Source of the DNA: Streptomyces sp. ASQP_92
GTDB taxonomy: Bacteria; Actinomycetota; Actinomycetes; Streptomycetales; Streptomycetaceae
NCBI RefSeq assembly: GCF_025399895.1
Contig: NZ_JAODUA010000002.1
Location: forward strand, 310,001 to 374,000
DNA length: 64,000 nt
Direction: 5' to 3'
Shown here: one piece after another, positions 27,351 through 35,190 of the stretch
Numbering within the stretch: the first letter of the stretch is position 1
Layout: each line of letters begins with the position of its first letter
Notes under the pieces: model-generated
Told to the model about the DNA's origin: nothing
The model's database searches: none
What the model saw: only the letters and a program-made list of their open reading frames with translations
Position numbers and translations under genes: made by a program

Positions 27351-27400
27351 GGCGTGAAGATTCTCGTTGCAATGTGCCACTGGCGTGAAGATTTTGTTGC
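27351..27400. promoter_or_regulatory. Direct repeat GGCGTGAAGATT(C/T)T-GTTGC, spaced 31 bases
   Basis: GGCGTGAAGATTCTCGTTGC (27351-27370) recurs as GGCGTGAAGATTTTGTTGC (27382-27400). The offset of 31 bases is about three helical turns, so both copies face the same side of the DNA. This is the pattern of activator sites. It lies about 245 bases before the FAD hydroxylase start. Confidence 0.5.
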
Positions 27401-27644
27401 GCTGACGTGTCCCATGTGTCCGGCCTCACGTGCGAAAGGTGACCGGAAACGCCTGTCGGTCCCGCCGGGTGCGAACGTTCCCGAGCACATCCGAACACAG
27501 GGCACCACCAGGGGAGATGGAGGTGGTCCCGGGCCTGGGTGTCGGCGGTCTGTCGGGCGCTGTCGGCGCGGTGTCGGTGGGTCCCCGCACCGTGGGAGAG
27601 GTCCGGCCGGGTGCCCATCCGGCCGGGGTTGGAGGGGATCTCTC

Positions 27645-29162
27645 GTGCATGACGTAGTGATTGTCGGGGCCGGCCCGGTCGGTCTGTTCCTCGCTTGCGA
27701 ACTCGGTCTCGCGGGCTGTTCGGTCCTGGTGCTGGAGCGCGAGCCCGGCCCTCAATCCCCGCTGAAGGCGGCGCCGTTGGGGGTGCGGGGCCTGTTCGGG
27801 GCGTCGACCGCGGCGTTCCACCGGCGCGGGCTGCTGCGCCAACTCCTTTCCGCCTCGGGGGTCTCCGACGAGCCGGGCACGGATTCCGGCGCTCCGGCGC
27901 CCTCACCCCTGCGCGGGGCGGGTCACTTCGCGGGGATGGTGCTCGACCCGGCCCGGGTCGACGTCGACGCCCTGCCCTACTGGCTGCCCAGCGCGGCGCC
28001 GCGGAGTCTGCGGACCCACCTCGAAGCGGTCGAGACGGTGCTGGCCGAGCGGGCGGCCGAGCTCGGGGTGGACGTGCGGTACGGGGCCGCCGTCACGGAC
28101 GTCACCCAGAACGAGGAGGGGGTGGTCGCCCACGCGGACGGACATCCGTACCCGGCACGCTGGCTCGTCGGCTGCGACGGCGGACGCAGCGCCGTGCGCA
28201 AGCTCGCCGGCTTCGCGTTCGAGGGCACCGAGCCTGAGTTCACCGGCTACTTGGCGCAGGTCACCATCGCCGACCCGGAGAAGCTGGGCGTCGGATTCAA
28301 TCCGACGCCCCAGGGCATGTACCTCAGGATCATGCCCGGATACCTCGCCCTGATGGACTTCGACGGCGGCGCCTTCGACCGTTCGCGGCAGCCGGCCCTC
28401 GACCACCTCCAGTCGGTGCTGCGCCGCGTCGCGGGCACCGATGCGACGCTGAGCGAGGTCCAGCTCGCGACCAGCTTCACCGACCGGGCCATGCAGGCGA
28501 CGACGTACCGGCAGGGGCGTGTCCTGCTCGCGGGGGACGCCGCCCACATCCACTCGCCGCTCGGCGGCCAGGGCCTCAACCTCGGTCTCGGCGACGCCAT
28601 GAACCTGGGCTGGAAGCTCGCGGCGACCGTGCACGGGCACGCGCCGGACGGCCTCCTCGACACGTACACCCGCGAGCGGCATCCGGTCGGCGCGGCGGTG
28701 CTCGACTGGTCGCGCGCCCAGGTGGCGGTGATGCGTCCGGGCCCGTATGCCCAGGCGGTGCAAGGAGTGGTGCGCGATCTGATCGGGACCCGCGACGGCA
28801 CGACGTATGTCTTCGAGCGGATGTCGGGATCGTGGATCCGCTACGACCTGGGCGACGAGCATCCCCTGGTCGGCCGCGACGCGCCGGACTTCCAGCTGGA
28901 GGACGGCACCCGCCTGAGCGATCTGATGGCCGACGGCCACGGCGTCGTACTCGATTTCGGCACCGAGCAGTCCCTGCGGCCCGCGGCGAAGGGCCGGGAG
29001 AGCCGACTGCGGTACGTGGCCGGAGCGGCCCGCGACGACCTGGGGCTGGGCGCCGTGCTGGTCCGGCCCGATGGCGTGGTCGTGTGGGCGGACGGCCGCA
29101 CTCCGGATCGTCCGGCGTTCGAGGCGGCCCTCGCCCGGTGGTTCGGCCCCCTGGAACACTGA
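27645..29162 (+). CDS. Group A FAD aromatic hydroxylase
   Basis: The 505-residue protein has the three signature motifs of class A flavin monooxygenases: dinucleotide motif G8-A-G10-P-V-G13, DG motif CDGGRS (177-182), and GD motif LAGDAAHIHSPLGGQGLN (295-312). A C-terminal thioredoxin-like domain (about 395-505, with RDAPDFQLEDGTRL) follows, as in phenol hydroxylases and polyketide hydroxylases such as PgaE/TcmG. It should hydroxylate an aromatic ring with NAD(P)H and O2. The start is GTG 27645 behind GGAGGG. It is divergent from the tyrosinase operon and has no polyketide genes nearby, so its substrate may be an antibiotic or a phenol. Confidence 0.88.
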   Translation: MHDVVIVGAGPVGLFLACELGLAGCSVLVLEREPGPQSPLKAAPLGVRGLFGASTAAFHRRGLLRQLLSASGVSDEPGTDSGAPAPSPLRGAGHFAGMVLDPARVDVDALPYWLPSAAPRSLRTHLEAVETVLAERAAELGVDVRYGAAVTDVTQNEEGVVAHADGHPYPARWLVGCDGGRSAVRKLAGFAFEGTEPEFTGYLAQVTIADPEKLGVGFNPTPQGMYLRIMPGYLALMDFDGGAFDRSRQPALDHLQSVLRRVAGTDATLSEVQLATSFTDRAMQATTYRQGRVLLAGDAAHIHSPLGGQGLNLGLGDAMNLGWKLAATVHGHAPDGLLDTYTRERHPVGAAVLDWSRAQVAVMRPGPYAQAVQGVVRDLIGTRDGTTYVFERMSGSWIRYDLGDEHPLVGRDAPDFQLEDGTRLSDLMADGHGVVLDFGTEQSLRPAAKGRESRLRYVAGAARDDLGLGAVLVRPDGVVVWADGRTPDRPAFEAALARWFGPLEH

Positions 29163-29226
29163 CGGCTGCCGGAACCCGCACGGCCGTCCGCGACGCGGTG
29201 TCCCGGGACGGACGCGCCCACCGGGC

Positions 29227-29256
29227 GGGCCGGCCGGGGGCCACCCCGGCCGGCCC
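29227..29256. terminator. Perfect 13-bp hairpin, bidirectional terminator
   Basis: GGGCCGGCCGGGG (29227-29239) pairs with CCCCGGCCGGCCC (29244-29256) around GCCA. It lies between the convergent hydroxylase and phospholipase genes. Confidence 0.85.
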
Positions 29257-29261
29257 AGCCG

Positions 29262-30353
29262 TCAGCCCGCGCCGCGCGGCAGCGCGAGCGACTGGATCTC
29301 GGGGAGGGCGGTCCAGTCGTTCGAGGCCACGCTGGCGTGGGCGGCGGCGAGCCGGGCCACCCGGGCCCGTGCGTCCGCCGGTGACGGGTTCTTGTCATCG
29401 AGGGCCGGCGCCACGTTCTGGGCGTCGGTCATGACCAGGTAATAGTGGTGGGTGTCGTACCAGGCGGTGTCGATCGTGCCGTTCAGATACGTCGCCGCGT
29501 CGCCGTCGAACACGACGAACCAGGGGCGGATCGAGGCATCTCCGTACCGTGAACGGGGGTCGCCCGCCTGGGCGTTGTGCACCGCGGGGAAGACCTGGGC
29601 CCGTGCCGTGCGGCCCGCCGCGGCGAGATCGCGCAGATGGCGGGCGTACTCGACGTCGGTCCAGAGCGTGTCGGTGGGGTTGCCCTCCTCGACCGTGCCC
29701 GGGATCACTTCGAGCATCACCTTGCCCGCCAGCGCCTCACGGCTCGGCCAGTTGCCCGCGTTCGTCGCCTCATCGAGCGTGGCGTACTGACCGCCGCCCG
29801 GCTTGGCCAGCAGATCGGCCGGGCGGAAGACCGCCGGGCCCAGATGGTCGGCGATCGCCTGGTCGAGCTTGTCGGGTCCCATGCCGTACGTGGCCTGGAA
29901 CCCGGCCTTCATCTCCAGCTTGACGACGAGCGGCGGATGGCCGGGGTGGGCGGAGAGCCAGACCCGTATGTCGTCCAGGCAGCTCTCCAGGTTCTTGTTC
30001 GCACCCCCGGTGTAGAGCTGGGCGGGGGTGGTGGCGTTGACACAATTGTTGCTGTTGCCCAGCGGGTTGGAGTGGCTGACCTTCCACTCCTTGGTGATGA
30101 AGTCGTCCCACACGTCGAGCTCGATCATCGAGGTGCCGGAGTCGAGGGCCCGGGCCAGATAGGGGAAGGCGGCCGGGTCGTAGGTGTTGTGCAGTCCGGA
30201 GACGGTGGCGCCGGACAGCGGCAGGGTCTCGGGCCCCGCCGCGGACGCGCTGCCGCCCGCGCCCGCCGAGGCGAGGGCGAGGCAGGCGGCGAGCGCGCCG
30301 AACAGGGCTGTGCGCGGCCGGGGGGTGAATCGTCGGGGCCGGGGATCCGACAC
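29262..30353 (-). CDS. Secreted phosphoinositide-specific phospholipase C-like protein
   Basis: The 363-residue protein has a signal peptide (cleavage near A38-A39) and a TIM-barrel PLC catalytic core of the Ca2+-dependent PI-PLC type. The core has H55 in SGLHNTYD, the acidic pair E78/D80 in MIELDVWDD (probable Ca2+ ligands), and H94 in KVSHSNP. The two histidines are the expected acid/base pair. LVVKLEMKAGF is the usual E-containing strand. It probably acts outside the cell on phosphoinositides or related phosphodiesters. The start is GTG 30353 after TAGGAGG. The C-terminal region (DAQNVAPALDDKNPS) is conserved in actinobacterial homologues. Confidence 0.85.
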   Translation of the reverse strand: MSDPRPRRFTPRPRTALFGALAACLALASAGAGGSASAAGPETLPLSGATVSGLHNTYDPAAFPYLARALDSGTSMIELDVWDDFITKEWKVSHSNPLGNSNNCVNATTPAQLYTGGANKNLESCLDDIRVWLSAHPGHPPLVVKLEMKAGFQATYGMGPDKLDQAIADHLGPAVFRPADLLAKPGGGQYATLDEATNAGNWPSREALAGKVMLEVIPGTVEEGNPTDTLWTDVEYARHLRDLAAAGRTARAQVFPAVHNAQAGDPRSRYGDASIRPWFVVFDGDAATYLNGTIDTAWYDTHHYYLVMTDAQNVAPALDDKNPSPADARARVARLAAAHASVASNDWTALPEIQSLALPRGAG

Positions 30354-30487
30354 GGGTCCTCCTAGGGGGGTGACACTCCGTCAGGACGCTGTCATCGTCC
30401 AGTGAAGCGACGAAGACATGTCACGTAACACGAGGTGGATTCCTCCTGTCACCCCCTGCGGCCGATTCGGCCGCGCGCGAGGCCGGT

Positions 30488-30510
30488 GGGCTCGCCCGTG
30501 GGGCGAACCC
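30488..30510 (-). terminator. Hairpin after the protease-inhibitor gene
   Basis: GGGCTCGCCC (30488-30497) pairs with GGGCGAACCC (30501-30510), with one mismatch and loop GTG. It is 45 bases beyond the inhibitor stop on its strand. Confidence 0.6.
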
Positions 30511-30554
30511 GGCGCGCCGGACGGCGAGTTGGGGCCGTCCTGGGCGGGAGCCGC

Positions 30555-31001
30555 CTAGAAGTTGAACACGGCCTCCGAACCGGCTGCCTTCATGCAGGAG
30601 TTGGCGTAGGTCTGTACGTAGCTCACCCGCTTGCCGTTCCACACACCGTCCGCCCGGACGGTGACCGGCTGCCAGATCTTCGTACACAGACGGGGGGCGC
30701 CGCTCGCGACGAGTGCGCTGAAGTTGCCCTGTACGCCGCGGAGTTCGGCGCACGCGGCGGCGGGTGCCGGGTGGGAGCCGGAGGGGGTGGGGGTGCAGGT
30801 GAGGGTGACCGCGCGCTGGACGGGGGCGCCCTGGTCGCCGGTCCCGGGCTCGACGCTGATCACCAGCGCCGACGGCGGGTACAGGCTCATCGGCTTCATC
30901 GCGCCGGCCGGGGCCGCGGTCGCACTGCCGAGCCCGGTGCCGACGAGACCGTTCGCCAACAGGGCGACGGTGACGGCACTGACTGCTGCGATCTTCCGCA
31001 T
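30555..31001 (-). CDS. ssi: Streptomyces subtilisin inhibitor (SSI family) with Lys at P1
   Basis: The 148-residue precursor has a signal peptide (cleavage near A29-A30) and a mature domain matching SSI: SLYPPSALVISV, RAVTLTC..PSGSHP, ACAELRG, and a C-terminal segment with SEAVFNF. The four cysteines C69-C84 and C106-C136 match the two SSI disulphides. The reactive loop reads C-T-K-I-W-Q-P, giving P1 Lys108 and P1' Ile109. SSI itself has Met at P1; basic P1 residues confer trypsin-type inhibition. It is a secreted dimer that restrains extracellular proteases. The start is ATG 31001 after CAGGAG. Confidence 0.95.
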   Translation of the reverse strand: MRKIAAVSAVTVALLANGLVGTGLGSATAAPAGAMKPMSLYPPSALVISVEPGTGDQGAPVQRAVTLTCTPTPSGSHPAPAAACAELRGVQGNFSALVASGAPRLCTKIWQPVTVRADGVWNGKRVSYVQTYANSCMKAAGSEAVFNF

Positions 31002-31335
31002 TTCGAACACTCCTGGGGTTTGGATTCCGGAGAACGAACAGGAGTCTCTACCGCTCCGAACCTCTCCGCGCACCGAACCGGACGCATTCGGTCACATGTA
31101 GTCACGCACCGAAGCCGTGTCGGTGCAGGACGGCGTACGGATGCGCAGGTCGCCGAGGCCGCCAAGGTCGGCCAAAAGAAAGGCATGATGGTGGTTTAAA
31201 GGTCGAATTCAAGGCAATCGTTAGGCGAATTCTGGAGATCTTAGGCCGAATTGAGGACTGGTCAGTTCGCGCGAACCCGGCGGCTCCCCCGGAGCGGGGC
31301 CCGGGATTCGATCTTCGCGCGGTTAGGATCCGGGC
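31002..31335. other. 334-base divergent promoter region between ssi and the LysR gene
   Basis: No gene is seen. The segment from about 31190 to 31260 is markedly AT-richer than the genome and contains the CGAATT array listed separately. An ATG-containing stretch near 31186 lacks coding character. Confidence 0.6.
31204..31252. promoter_or_regulatory. Three CGAATT motifs spaced 21-22 bases
   Basis: CGAATTC begins at 31204 and 31226, and CGAATT at 31247. The second and third are preceded by TTAGGC. The 22- and 21-base spacing puts all three on one DNA face. The site is 84-132 bases before the LysR gene, where LysR proteins commonly bind their own promoters. Confidence 0.5.
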
Positions 31336-32370
31336 ATGGAGCTTCGACAGCTGCGGTACTTCCTCACCGTGGTGGAGGAGGCCAACTTCACCCGGGCCGC
31401 GGCCCGCCTGCATGTGGCCCAGCCCGGCGTCAGCGCGCAGATCCGTCAGTTGGAGCGGGAGCTCGGCCAGCGTCTGCTCGACCGCACCGGCGGCTCGGTC
31501 ACCCCCACCGAGGCGGGCGAGGCGGTACTGCCGCACGCGCGGGCCGCGCTCGCCGCCGTCGAGGCGGTGCGCGACACCGTGGACGAGTTCAGCGGACTGC
31601 TGCGTGGACACGTCACGATCGGCGTGGTCTCCGGAGCCGTCACCCAGGACTTCGACCTCGCCCTGGCGCTCGCCGACTTCCACGACGCCCACCCCGAGGT
31701 CGAGATCACGCTCACCGAGGACACCTCGGACCGGATGCGGGCGGCACTGCTCGGCGGCCGGCTCGACATCGCCCTGCTCGGACTCGCACAGGGCGCGCTC
31801 CCGTCGGGCCTCGCGCTCGACGTCGTCGTCGACGAGCCCCTGGTGGCGGCGCTCGCCGAGGGCGACCCCCTGCTCACCCCCGGCCGCACCGAGGTCACGC
31901 TCGCCGAACTGGAGGGCCGCCCGCTCATCGGCCTGCCGCGCGGCACCGGCATCCGCGCGGTCCTCGACCGGGCCTGCGCGGACGCCGGAATCCGCCCGCG
32001 CATCGCCTTCGAGGCCGCCTCGCCCCAGCTCCTGGCCCGGCTCGCCGCACGCGGCCTCGGTGTGGCCGTGCTCCCCGTGCCCGGCGCCGATGCCCCGCCG
32101 GGCCTGCGCATCCTGCGGATCACCGAGCCGGAACCGCGCGGGCGGATCGCCCTGGCCTGGCGCACCCAGGGCCCCTCGGGGCCGGCGGCCCGAGCCCTGC
32201 TCGCCCGGCTCCGCACCTCGCTCGCCGCGGCGACCACCGCGAGGGCTCCGGTGCTCGCCGCGACGGCCACCACCGCGGGGGCTCAGGCGCCCGCCGGGAC
32301 GGCCCCCACCGCGGCGGCTCCGGCGCTCGCCGCGAGGGTCATCACCGGCAAGCCCCCGGCGTCGCGGTGA
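31336..32370 (+). CDS. LysR-family transcriptional regulator with repetitive C-terminal tail
   Basis: The 344-residue protein has an N-terminal winged helix (MELRQLRYFLTVVEEANFTR; recognition region about 18-62) and a LysR substrate-binding domain at about 90-295. The last about 50 residues are an Ala/Thr/Pro-rich tail (TTARAPVLAATATTAGAQAP and similar) built from imperfect DNA repeats. Typical LysR proteins stop before this. The start is ATG 31336 after TAGGATC. The nearest divergent gene is ssi, 334 bases away, so autoregulation or control of ssi is possible. Confidence 0.9.
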   Translation: MELRQLRYFLTVVEEANFTRAAARLHVAQPGVSAQIRQLERELGQRLLDRTGGSVTPTEAGEAVLPHARAALAAVEAVRDTVDEFSGLLRGHVTIGVVSGAVTQDFDLALALADFHDAHPEVEITLTEDTSDRMRAALLGGRLDIALLGLAQGALPSGLALDVVVDEPLVAALAEGDPLLTPGRTEVTLAELEGRPLIGLPRGTGIRAVLDRACADAGIRPRIAFEAASPQLLARLAARGLGVAVLPVPGADAPPGLRILRITEPEPRGRIALAWRTQGPSGPAARALLARLRTSLAAATTARAPVLAATATTAGAQAPAGTAPTAAAPALAARVITGKPPASR

Positions 32371-32387
32371 CCTGCCGCCGCATCAGT

Positions 32388-32422
32388 GCCCCGGCGCCGC
32401 GCCGGCCGGGACGCGCCGGGGC
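32388..32422. terminator. 10-bp GC hairpin between LysR and carboxypeptidase genes
   Basis: GCCCCGGCGC (32388-32397) pairs with GCGCCGGGGC (32413-32422) around a 15-base loop, between two convergent genes. Confidence 0.75.
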
Positions 32423-33586
32423 TCACTCCGTGGGGCGCTGTCGCTCCCTGCGGCCGCGGATCGTGCGGCGGCGTACCAGCAGGAAGAGTGTCCCGGCCAC
32501 GGCGAGGCCCCCGGCCACCGAACTCGCCAGGGTCCAGCGGGGCTCGGCCTCGTCCGCCCGGGCCTCGGGCTCGACCGCCGCGACACGCGCCTGGATCTGC
32601 GCCTGGCGGGTGGGCGACTTGGTGGCCCGTACCGGTTCAAGGGAGCCCACCGCGTCGACGTTGTCCCAGGCCTTGAACCCCCAGTCGAGCAGAGCGCGGG
32701 CCTCCTCGTAGACCGCGTATCCGCCGCCGGCCTGCGGATTCATGACGGTCACCAGGAGGGTGCGCTCGCCCTGTTTGGCGGCCGCGATCAACGTGTTGCC
32801 CGCGTTGCTCGTGTAGCCGTTCTTGATGCCGACGATCCCCGGGTAGCGGGCGATCCCGTTGGCCCCCGACAGCAGCCGGTTGGTGTTCACGATGCCGTAC
32901 GAGCCGCCCCCGCCGGGGAACTGCGCCCACGCGGTCGAGCAGTACTCGGCGAAGTCGGGGCGGGCAAGGCCCGCCCGGCCGAACACCGCGAGGTCGAACG
33001 CCGAGGAGACCTGGCCAGGGGTGTCGTAGCCGTCGGGCGAGACGACCTCGGTGTCCAGGGCGCCGAGCCGGCGGGCCTTGGCCTGCATCTGGGCCGCGGT
33101 CGCCTCCCAGCCGCCGTTCAAGGAGGCCAGTACGTGCACGGCGTCGTTGCCCGAGCTGAGGAAGACCCCGCGCCACAGGTCGGACACCTGATAGGTGTGC
33201 CCGGGCTCGACGCCCACCAGACTGCTGCCCGGGCCGATGCCCGCCAGATCCTGTTCGGAGACCGTGTGGCGGTCCTCGGCGCGCAGGTGGGGAAGCGCGG
33301 TGACCGCGAACAGCGTCTTGAGGGTGCTCGCCGGAGGGAGCTTGCGATGGGCGTTGCGGGCGGCGAGCACCTTGCCGGTGCGGGCGTCCGCGACCACGTA
33401 CGACAGGGCGGAGACGTCACCCGGAAGGGACGGCGCGCCCGGCCGCAGACTGACCTGCTCGCCCGCCGGGGGGCCCGCCTGGGTCGCGGAGGCGGAGCTG
33501 TCGGGCGCCGGAGCGAGGCAGCACAGACCGATGGCGGCGGTGGCGGTCAGTGCTGCCATGGAACGGAATCCGGATCTGATGACCAT
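32423..33586 (-). CDS. D-alanyl-D-alanine carboxypeptidase (S11, DacA-type)
   Basis: The 387-residue protein is exported and has the three penicillin-binding motifs: S87-x-x-K90 (PASTLK), S145-G-N147, and K255-N-G257 in place of KTG. An N-terminal hydrophobic segment (9-25, with C22/C23) is a signal, and a C-terminal membrane helix (about 352-371) before RRRTIRGRRERQ anchors the enzyme. It trims the terminal D-Ala from peptidoglycan stem peptides on the outer membrane face. The KNG variant of the third motif is seen in some actinobacterial members. The start is ATG 33586. Confidence 0.9.
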   Translation of the reverse strand: MVIRSGFRSMAALTATAAIGLCCLAPAPDSSASATQAGPPAGEQVSLRPGAPSLPGDVSALSYVVADARTGKVLAARNAHRKLPPASTLKTLFAVTALPHLRAEDRHTVSEQDLAGIGPGSSLVGVEPGHTYQVSDLWRGVFLSSGNDAVHVLASLNGGWEATAAQMQAKARRLGALDTEVVSPDGYDTPGQVSSAFDLAVFGRAGLARPDFAEYCSTAWAQFPGGGGSYGIVNTNRLLSGANGIARYPGIVGIKNGYTSNAGNTLIAAAKQGERTLLVTVMNPQAGGGYAVYEEARALLDWGFKAWDNVDAVGSLEPVRATKSPTRQAQIQARVAAVEPEARADEAEPRWTLASSVAGGLAVAGTLFLLVRRRTIRGRRERQRPTE

Positions 33587-33735
33587 TCAGCCACCGTAGG
33601 AACAGAACGGACATCACGCAGGTCGGCTTGTGCCGTCCGGCCTACAGCGCGCGTGTCGGGCGGCCGCGCGGTGCCGGTCGCCCGTTGTGGCCGGTTCTGT
33701 GCGCGGGGGCCGGATTCCTTTGTTCAAGGGAAGGC

Positions 33736-33751
33736 AATGGTCTAGTCCAAG
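33736..33751. promoter_or_regulatory. DasR-type operator (dre-like) upstream of the chitinase gene
   Basis: AATGGTCTAGTCCAAG resembles the DasR-responsive element A-C/G-TGGTCTAGACCA-C/G-T, with its core TGGTCTAG..CCA intact. It lies 65-80 bases before the chitinase start and just upstream of TTGACG (33755-33760). DasR represses chitin-utilisation genes until aminosugar phosphates accumulate, so control of this chitinase by DasR is likely. Confidence 0.7.
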
Positions 33752-33754
33752 TCG

Positions 33755-33783
33755 TTGACGTGTTCCGGCCACCGGCCAATTCT
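33755..33783 (+). promoter_or_regulatory. Candidate chitinase promoter
   Basis: TTGACG (33755-33760) is followed after 17 bases by AATTCT (33778-33783), a weak -10 match. The -35 hexamer lies immediately after the dre-like site, so a bound repressor would block it. Confidence 0.4.
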
Positions 33784-33815
33784 GGGAGCTCCTCCCACCC
33801 CCAGGAGACCTCGAC

Positions 33816-35060
33816 ATGAAGCCACTTCGTGCTCTCCTCTGCGGCGTCGCCAGTGCCGCGCTGGCCGCGGCCGGGCTCACCGCCCTCGTCGCAGGCCAGG
33901 CCTCCGGCGCCCCCGCGGACGCGGCGGGGCTCGGCAGCCGCTGGTACGCCGCCGCGCCCTATCTGATGCCCCTGGACAACGACCCGCCCAGCGCCACCGC
34001 CATCATGGACGCCACCGGCCTCAAGGCCTTCCAGCTCGCCTTCGTCCTCGCCCCCAACGGGGGCGGGTGCAGCCCGAGTTGGGGCGGCACGGCGCCCGTC
34101 TCCTCGGACACCGCGGTCGCCGCGACCATCTCCGCCATCCGCGCCAGGGGCGGCGACGTCTCGGTCTCCGTGGGCGGCTACGGCGGCACCAAGCTGGGCC
34201 AGAACTGCTCCGACGCGGCCTCCACCGCCGCCGCGTACCAGCAGGTCATCACCAAGTACCAGCTCAAGGCGATCGACTTCGACCTGGAGGAGCCGGAGTA
34301 CGAGAACACCGCCGCCATCTCCCACGAGATCGGCGCCGCCAAGATCCTCCAGCAGAACAACCCGGGCCTGTATGTGTCGGTCACGACCGCCGGAACCGCC
34401 GACGGCACCGGCTGGTTCGGCAAGCAGATGCTGAACGAGGCCAAGACCCAGGGCTTCGTGCCGGACAACTTCTCGATCATGCCGTTCGACGGCGGCTTCA
34501 GCGGCGCCGCCGCCCAGACCGCCGCGCTGACCGCGTTCAACTCCGTACTCCAGTCCACCTTCGGCTGGTCCGCCGCGACCGCCTACGCCCACGAGGGCTT
34601 CTCCGGAATGAACGGCCGCAGCGACTCCGGAGAGTACTTCTCCCAGAGCGACTTCCAGACAGTGCTCGACTACGCCACCGGCCACGGCATGGCGCGCTTC
34701 ACCTTCTGGTCCCTCAACCGCGACCGCCAGTGCACCCCGCCGGACAACAACGGCAGGACGTCCGGGACGTGCAGCAGCGTTCCCCAGGCGGCCTGGGACT
34801 TCGCCAAGTACTCGGTGAGGTTCGCCGGAGCGACCCCGCCCAACTCGCCCCCGCCCTCGTCCCCGACGCCGTCCTCGCCGACACCCTCCGCGCCCGGCGG
34901 CACCTGCGCGGCGGCGGCCTGGAGCTCGAGCGCGGTCTACACCCAGGGCAACGAGGTCTCCCACGGCGGCCACCAGTGGAAGGCCAAGTGGTGGACGCAG
35001 AACGAGGAGCCGGGGACCACGGGGCAGTGGGGGGTGTGGCAGGACGAGGGAGCCTGCTGA
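33816..35060 (+). CDS. Secreted GH18 chitinase with C-terminal chitin-binding module
   Basis: The 414-residue protein has a signal peptide (1 to about 31) and a GH18 barrel. The catalytic core is D154-F-D156-L-E158, with E158 the acid. The first Asp of the classical DGxDxDxE is Lys151, as in the subset using only DxDxE. A Pro/Ser linker (about 345-365) leads to a CBM5/12-type domain (W-S-S-S-A-V-Y..GNEVSHGGHQWKAKWWTQ). It should cut chitin outside the cell. The start is ATG 33816 after AGGAGA. The dre-like site upstream suggests DasR control. Cysteines 85 and 131 may be disulphide-bonded. Confidence 0.93.
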   Translation: MKPLRALLCGVASAALAAAGLTALVAGQASGAPADAAGLGSRWYAAAPYLMPLDNDPPSATAIMDATGLKAFQLAFVLAPNGGGCSPSWGGTAPVSSDTAVAATISAIRARGGDVSVSVGGYGGTKLGQNCSDAASTAAAYQQVITKYQLKAIDFDLEEPEYENTAAISHEIGAAKILQQNNPGLYVSVTTAGTADGTGWFGKQMLNEAKTQGFVPDNFSIMPFDGGFSGAAAQTAALTAFNSVLQSTFGWSAATAYAHEGFSGMNGRSDSGEYFSQSDFQTVLDYATGHGMARFTFWSLNRDRQCTPPDNNGRTSGTCSSVPQAAWDFAKYSVRFAGATPPNSPPPSSPTPSSPTPSAPGGTCAAAAWSSSAVYTQGNEVSHGGHQWKAKWWTQNEEPGTTGQWGVWQDEGAC

Positions 35061-35190
35061 ACCTCCCGGACGCGACGACCGCCGGAACGGAAGTTTTTCC
35101 GGACCGGCGGCAACCCCGGGTCCCGCCGGGCGTCGTCAAGGGTGAAGGCGCAGGTACCGCGTCTTCCCCTCGACCGTGGAGAAGCACAAC

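Larger units (their letters stand above)
27117..27644. other. 528-base divergent promoter region between melC1 and the FAD hydroxylase gene
   Basis: No gene is convincing here. The stretch is less GC-rich than its surroundings between about 27280 and 27420. It holds two 12-bp palindromes and a 31-base-spaced direct repeat listed separately. Frames open on both strands lack ribosome sites and family resemblance. Confidence 0.6.

Noticed and set aside
27267..27644. In-frame extension of the FAD hydroxylase to 27267
   Set aside because: The dinucleotide-binding motif starts directly after GTG 27645, which has a strong ribosome site. The extension has no resemblance to flavoproteins.
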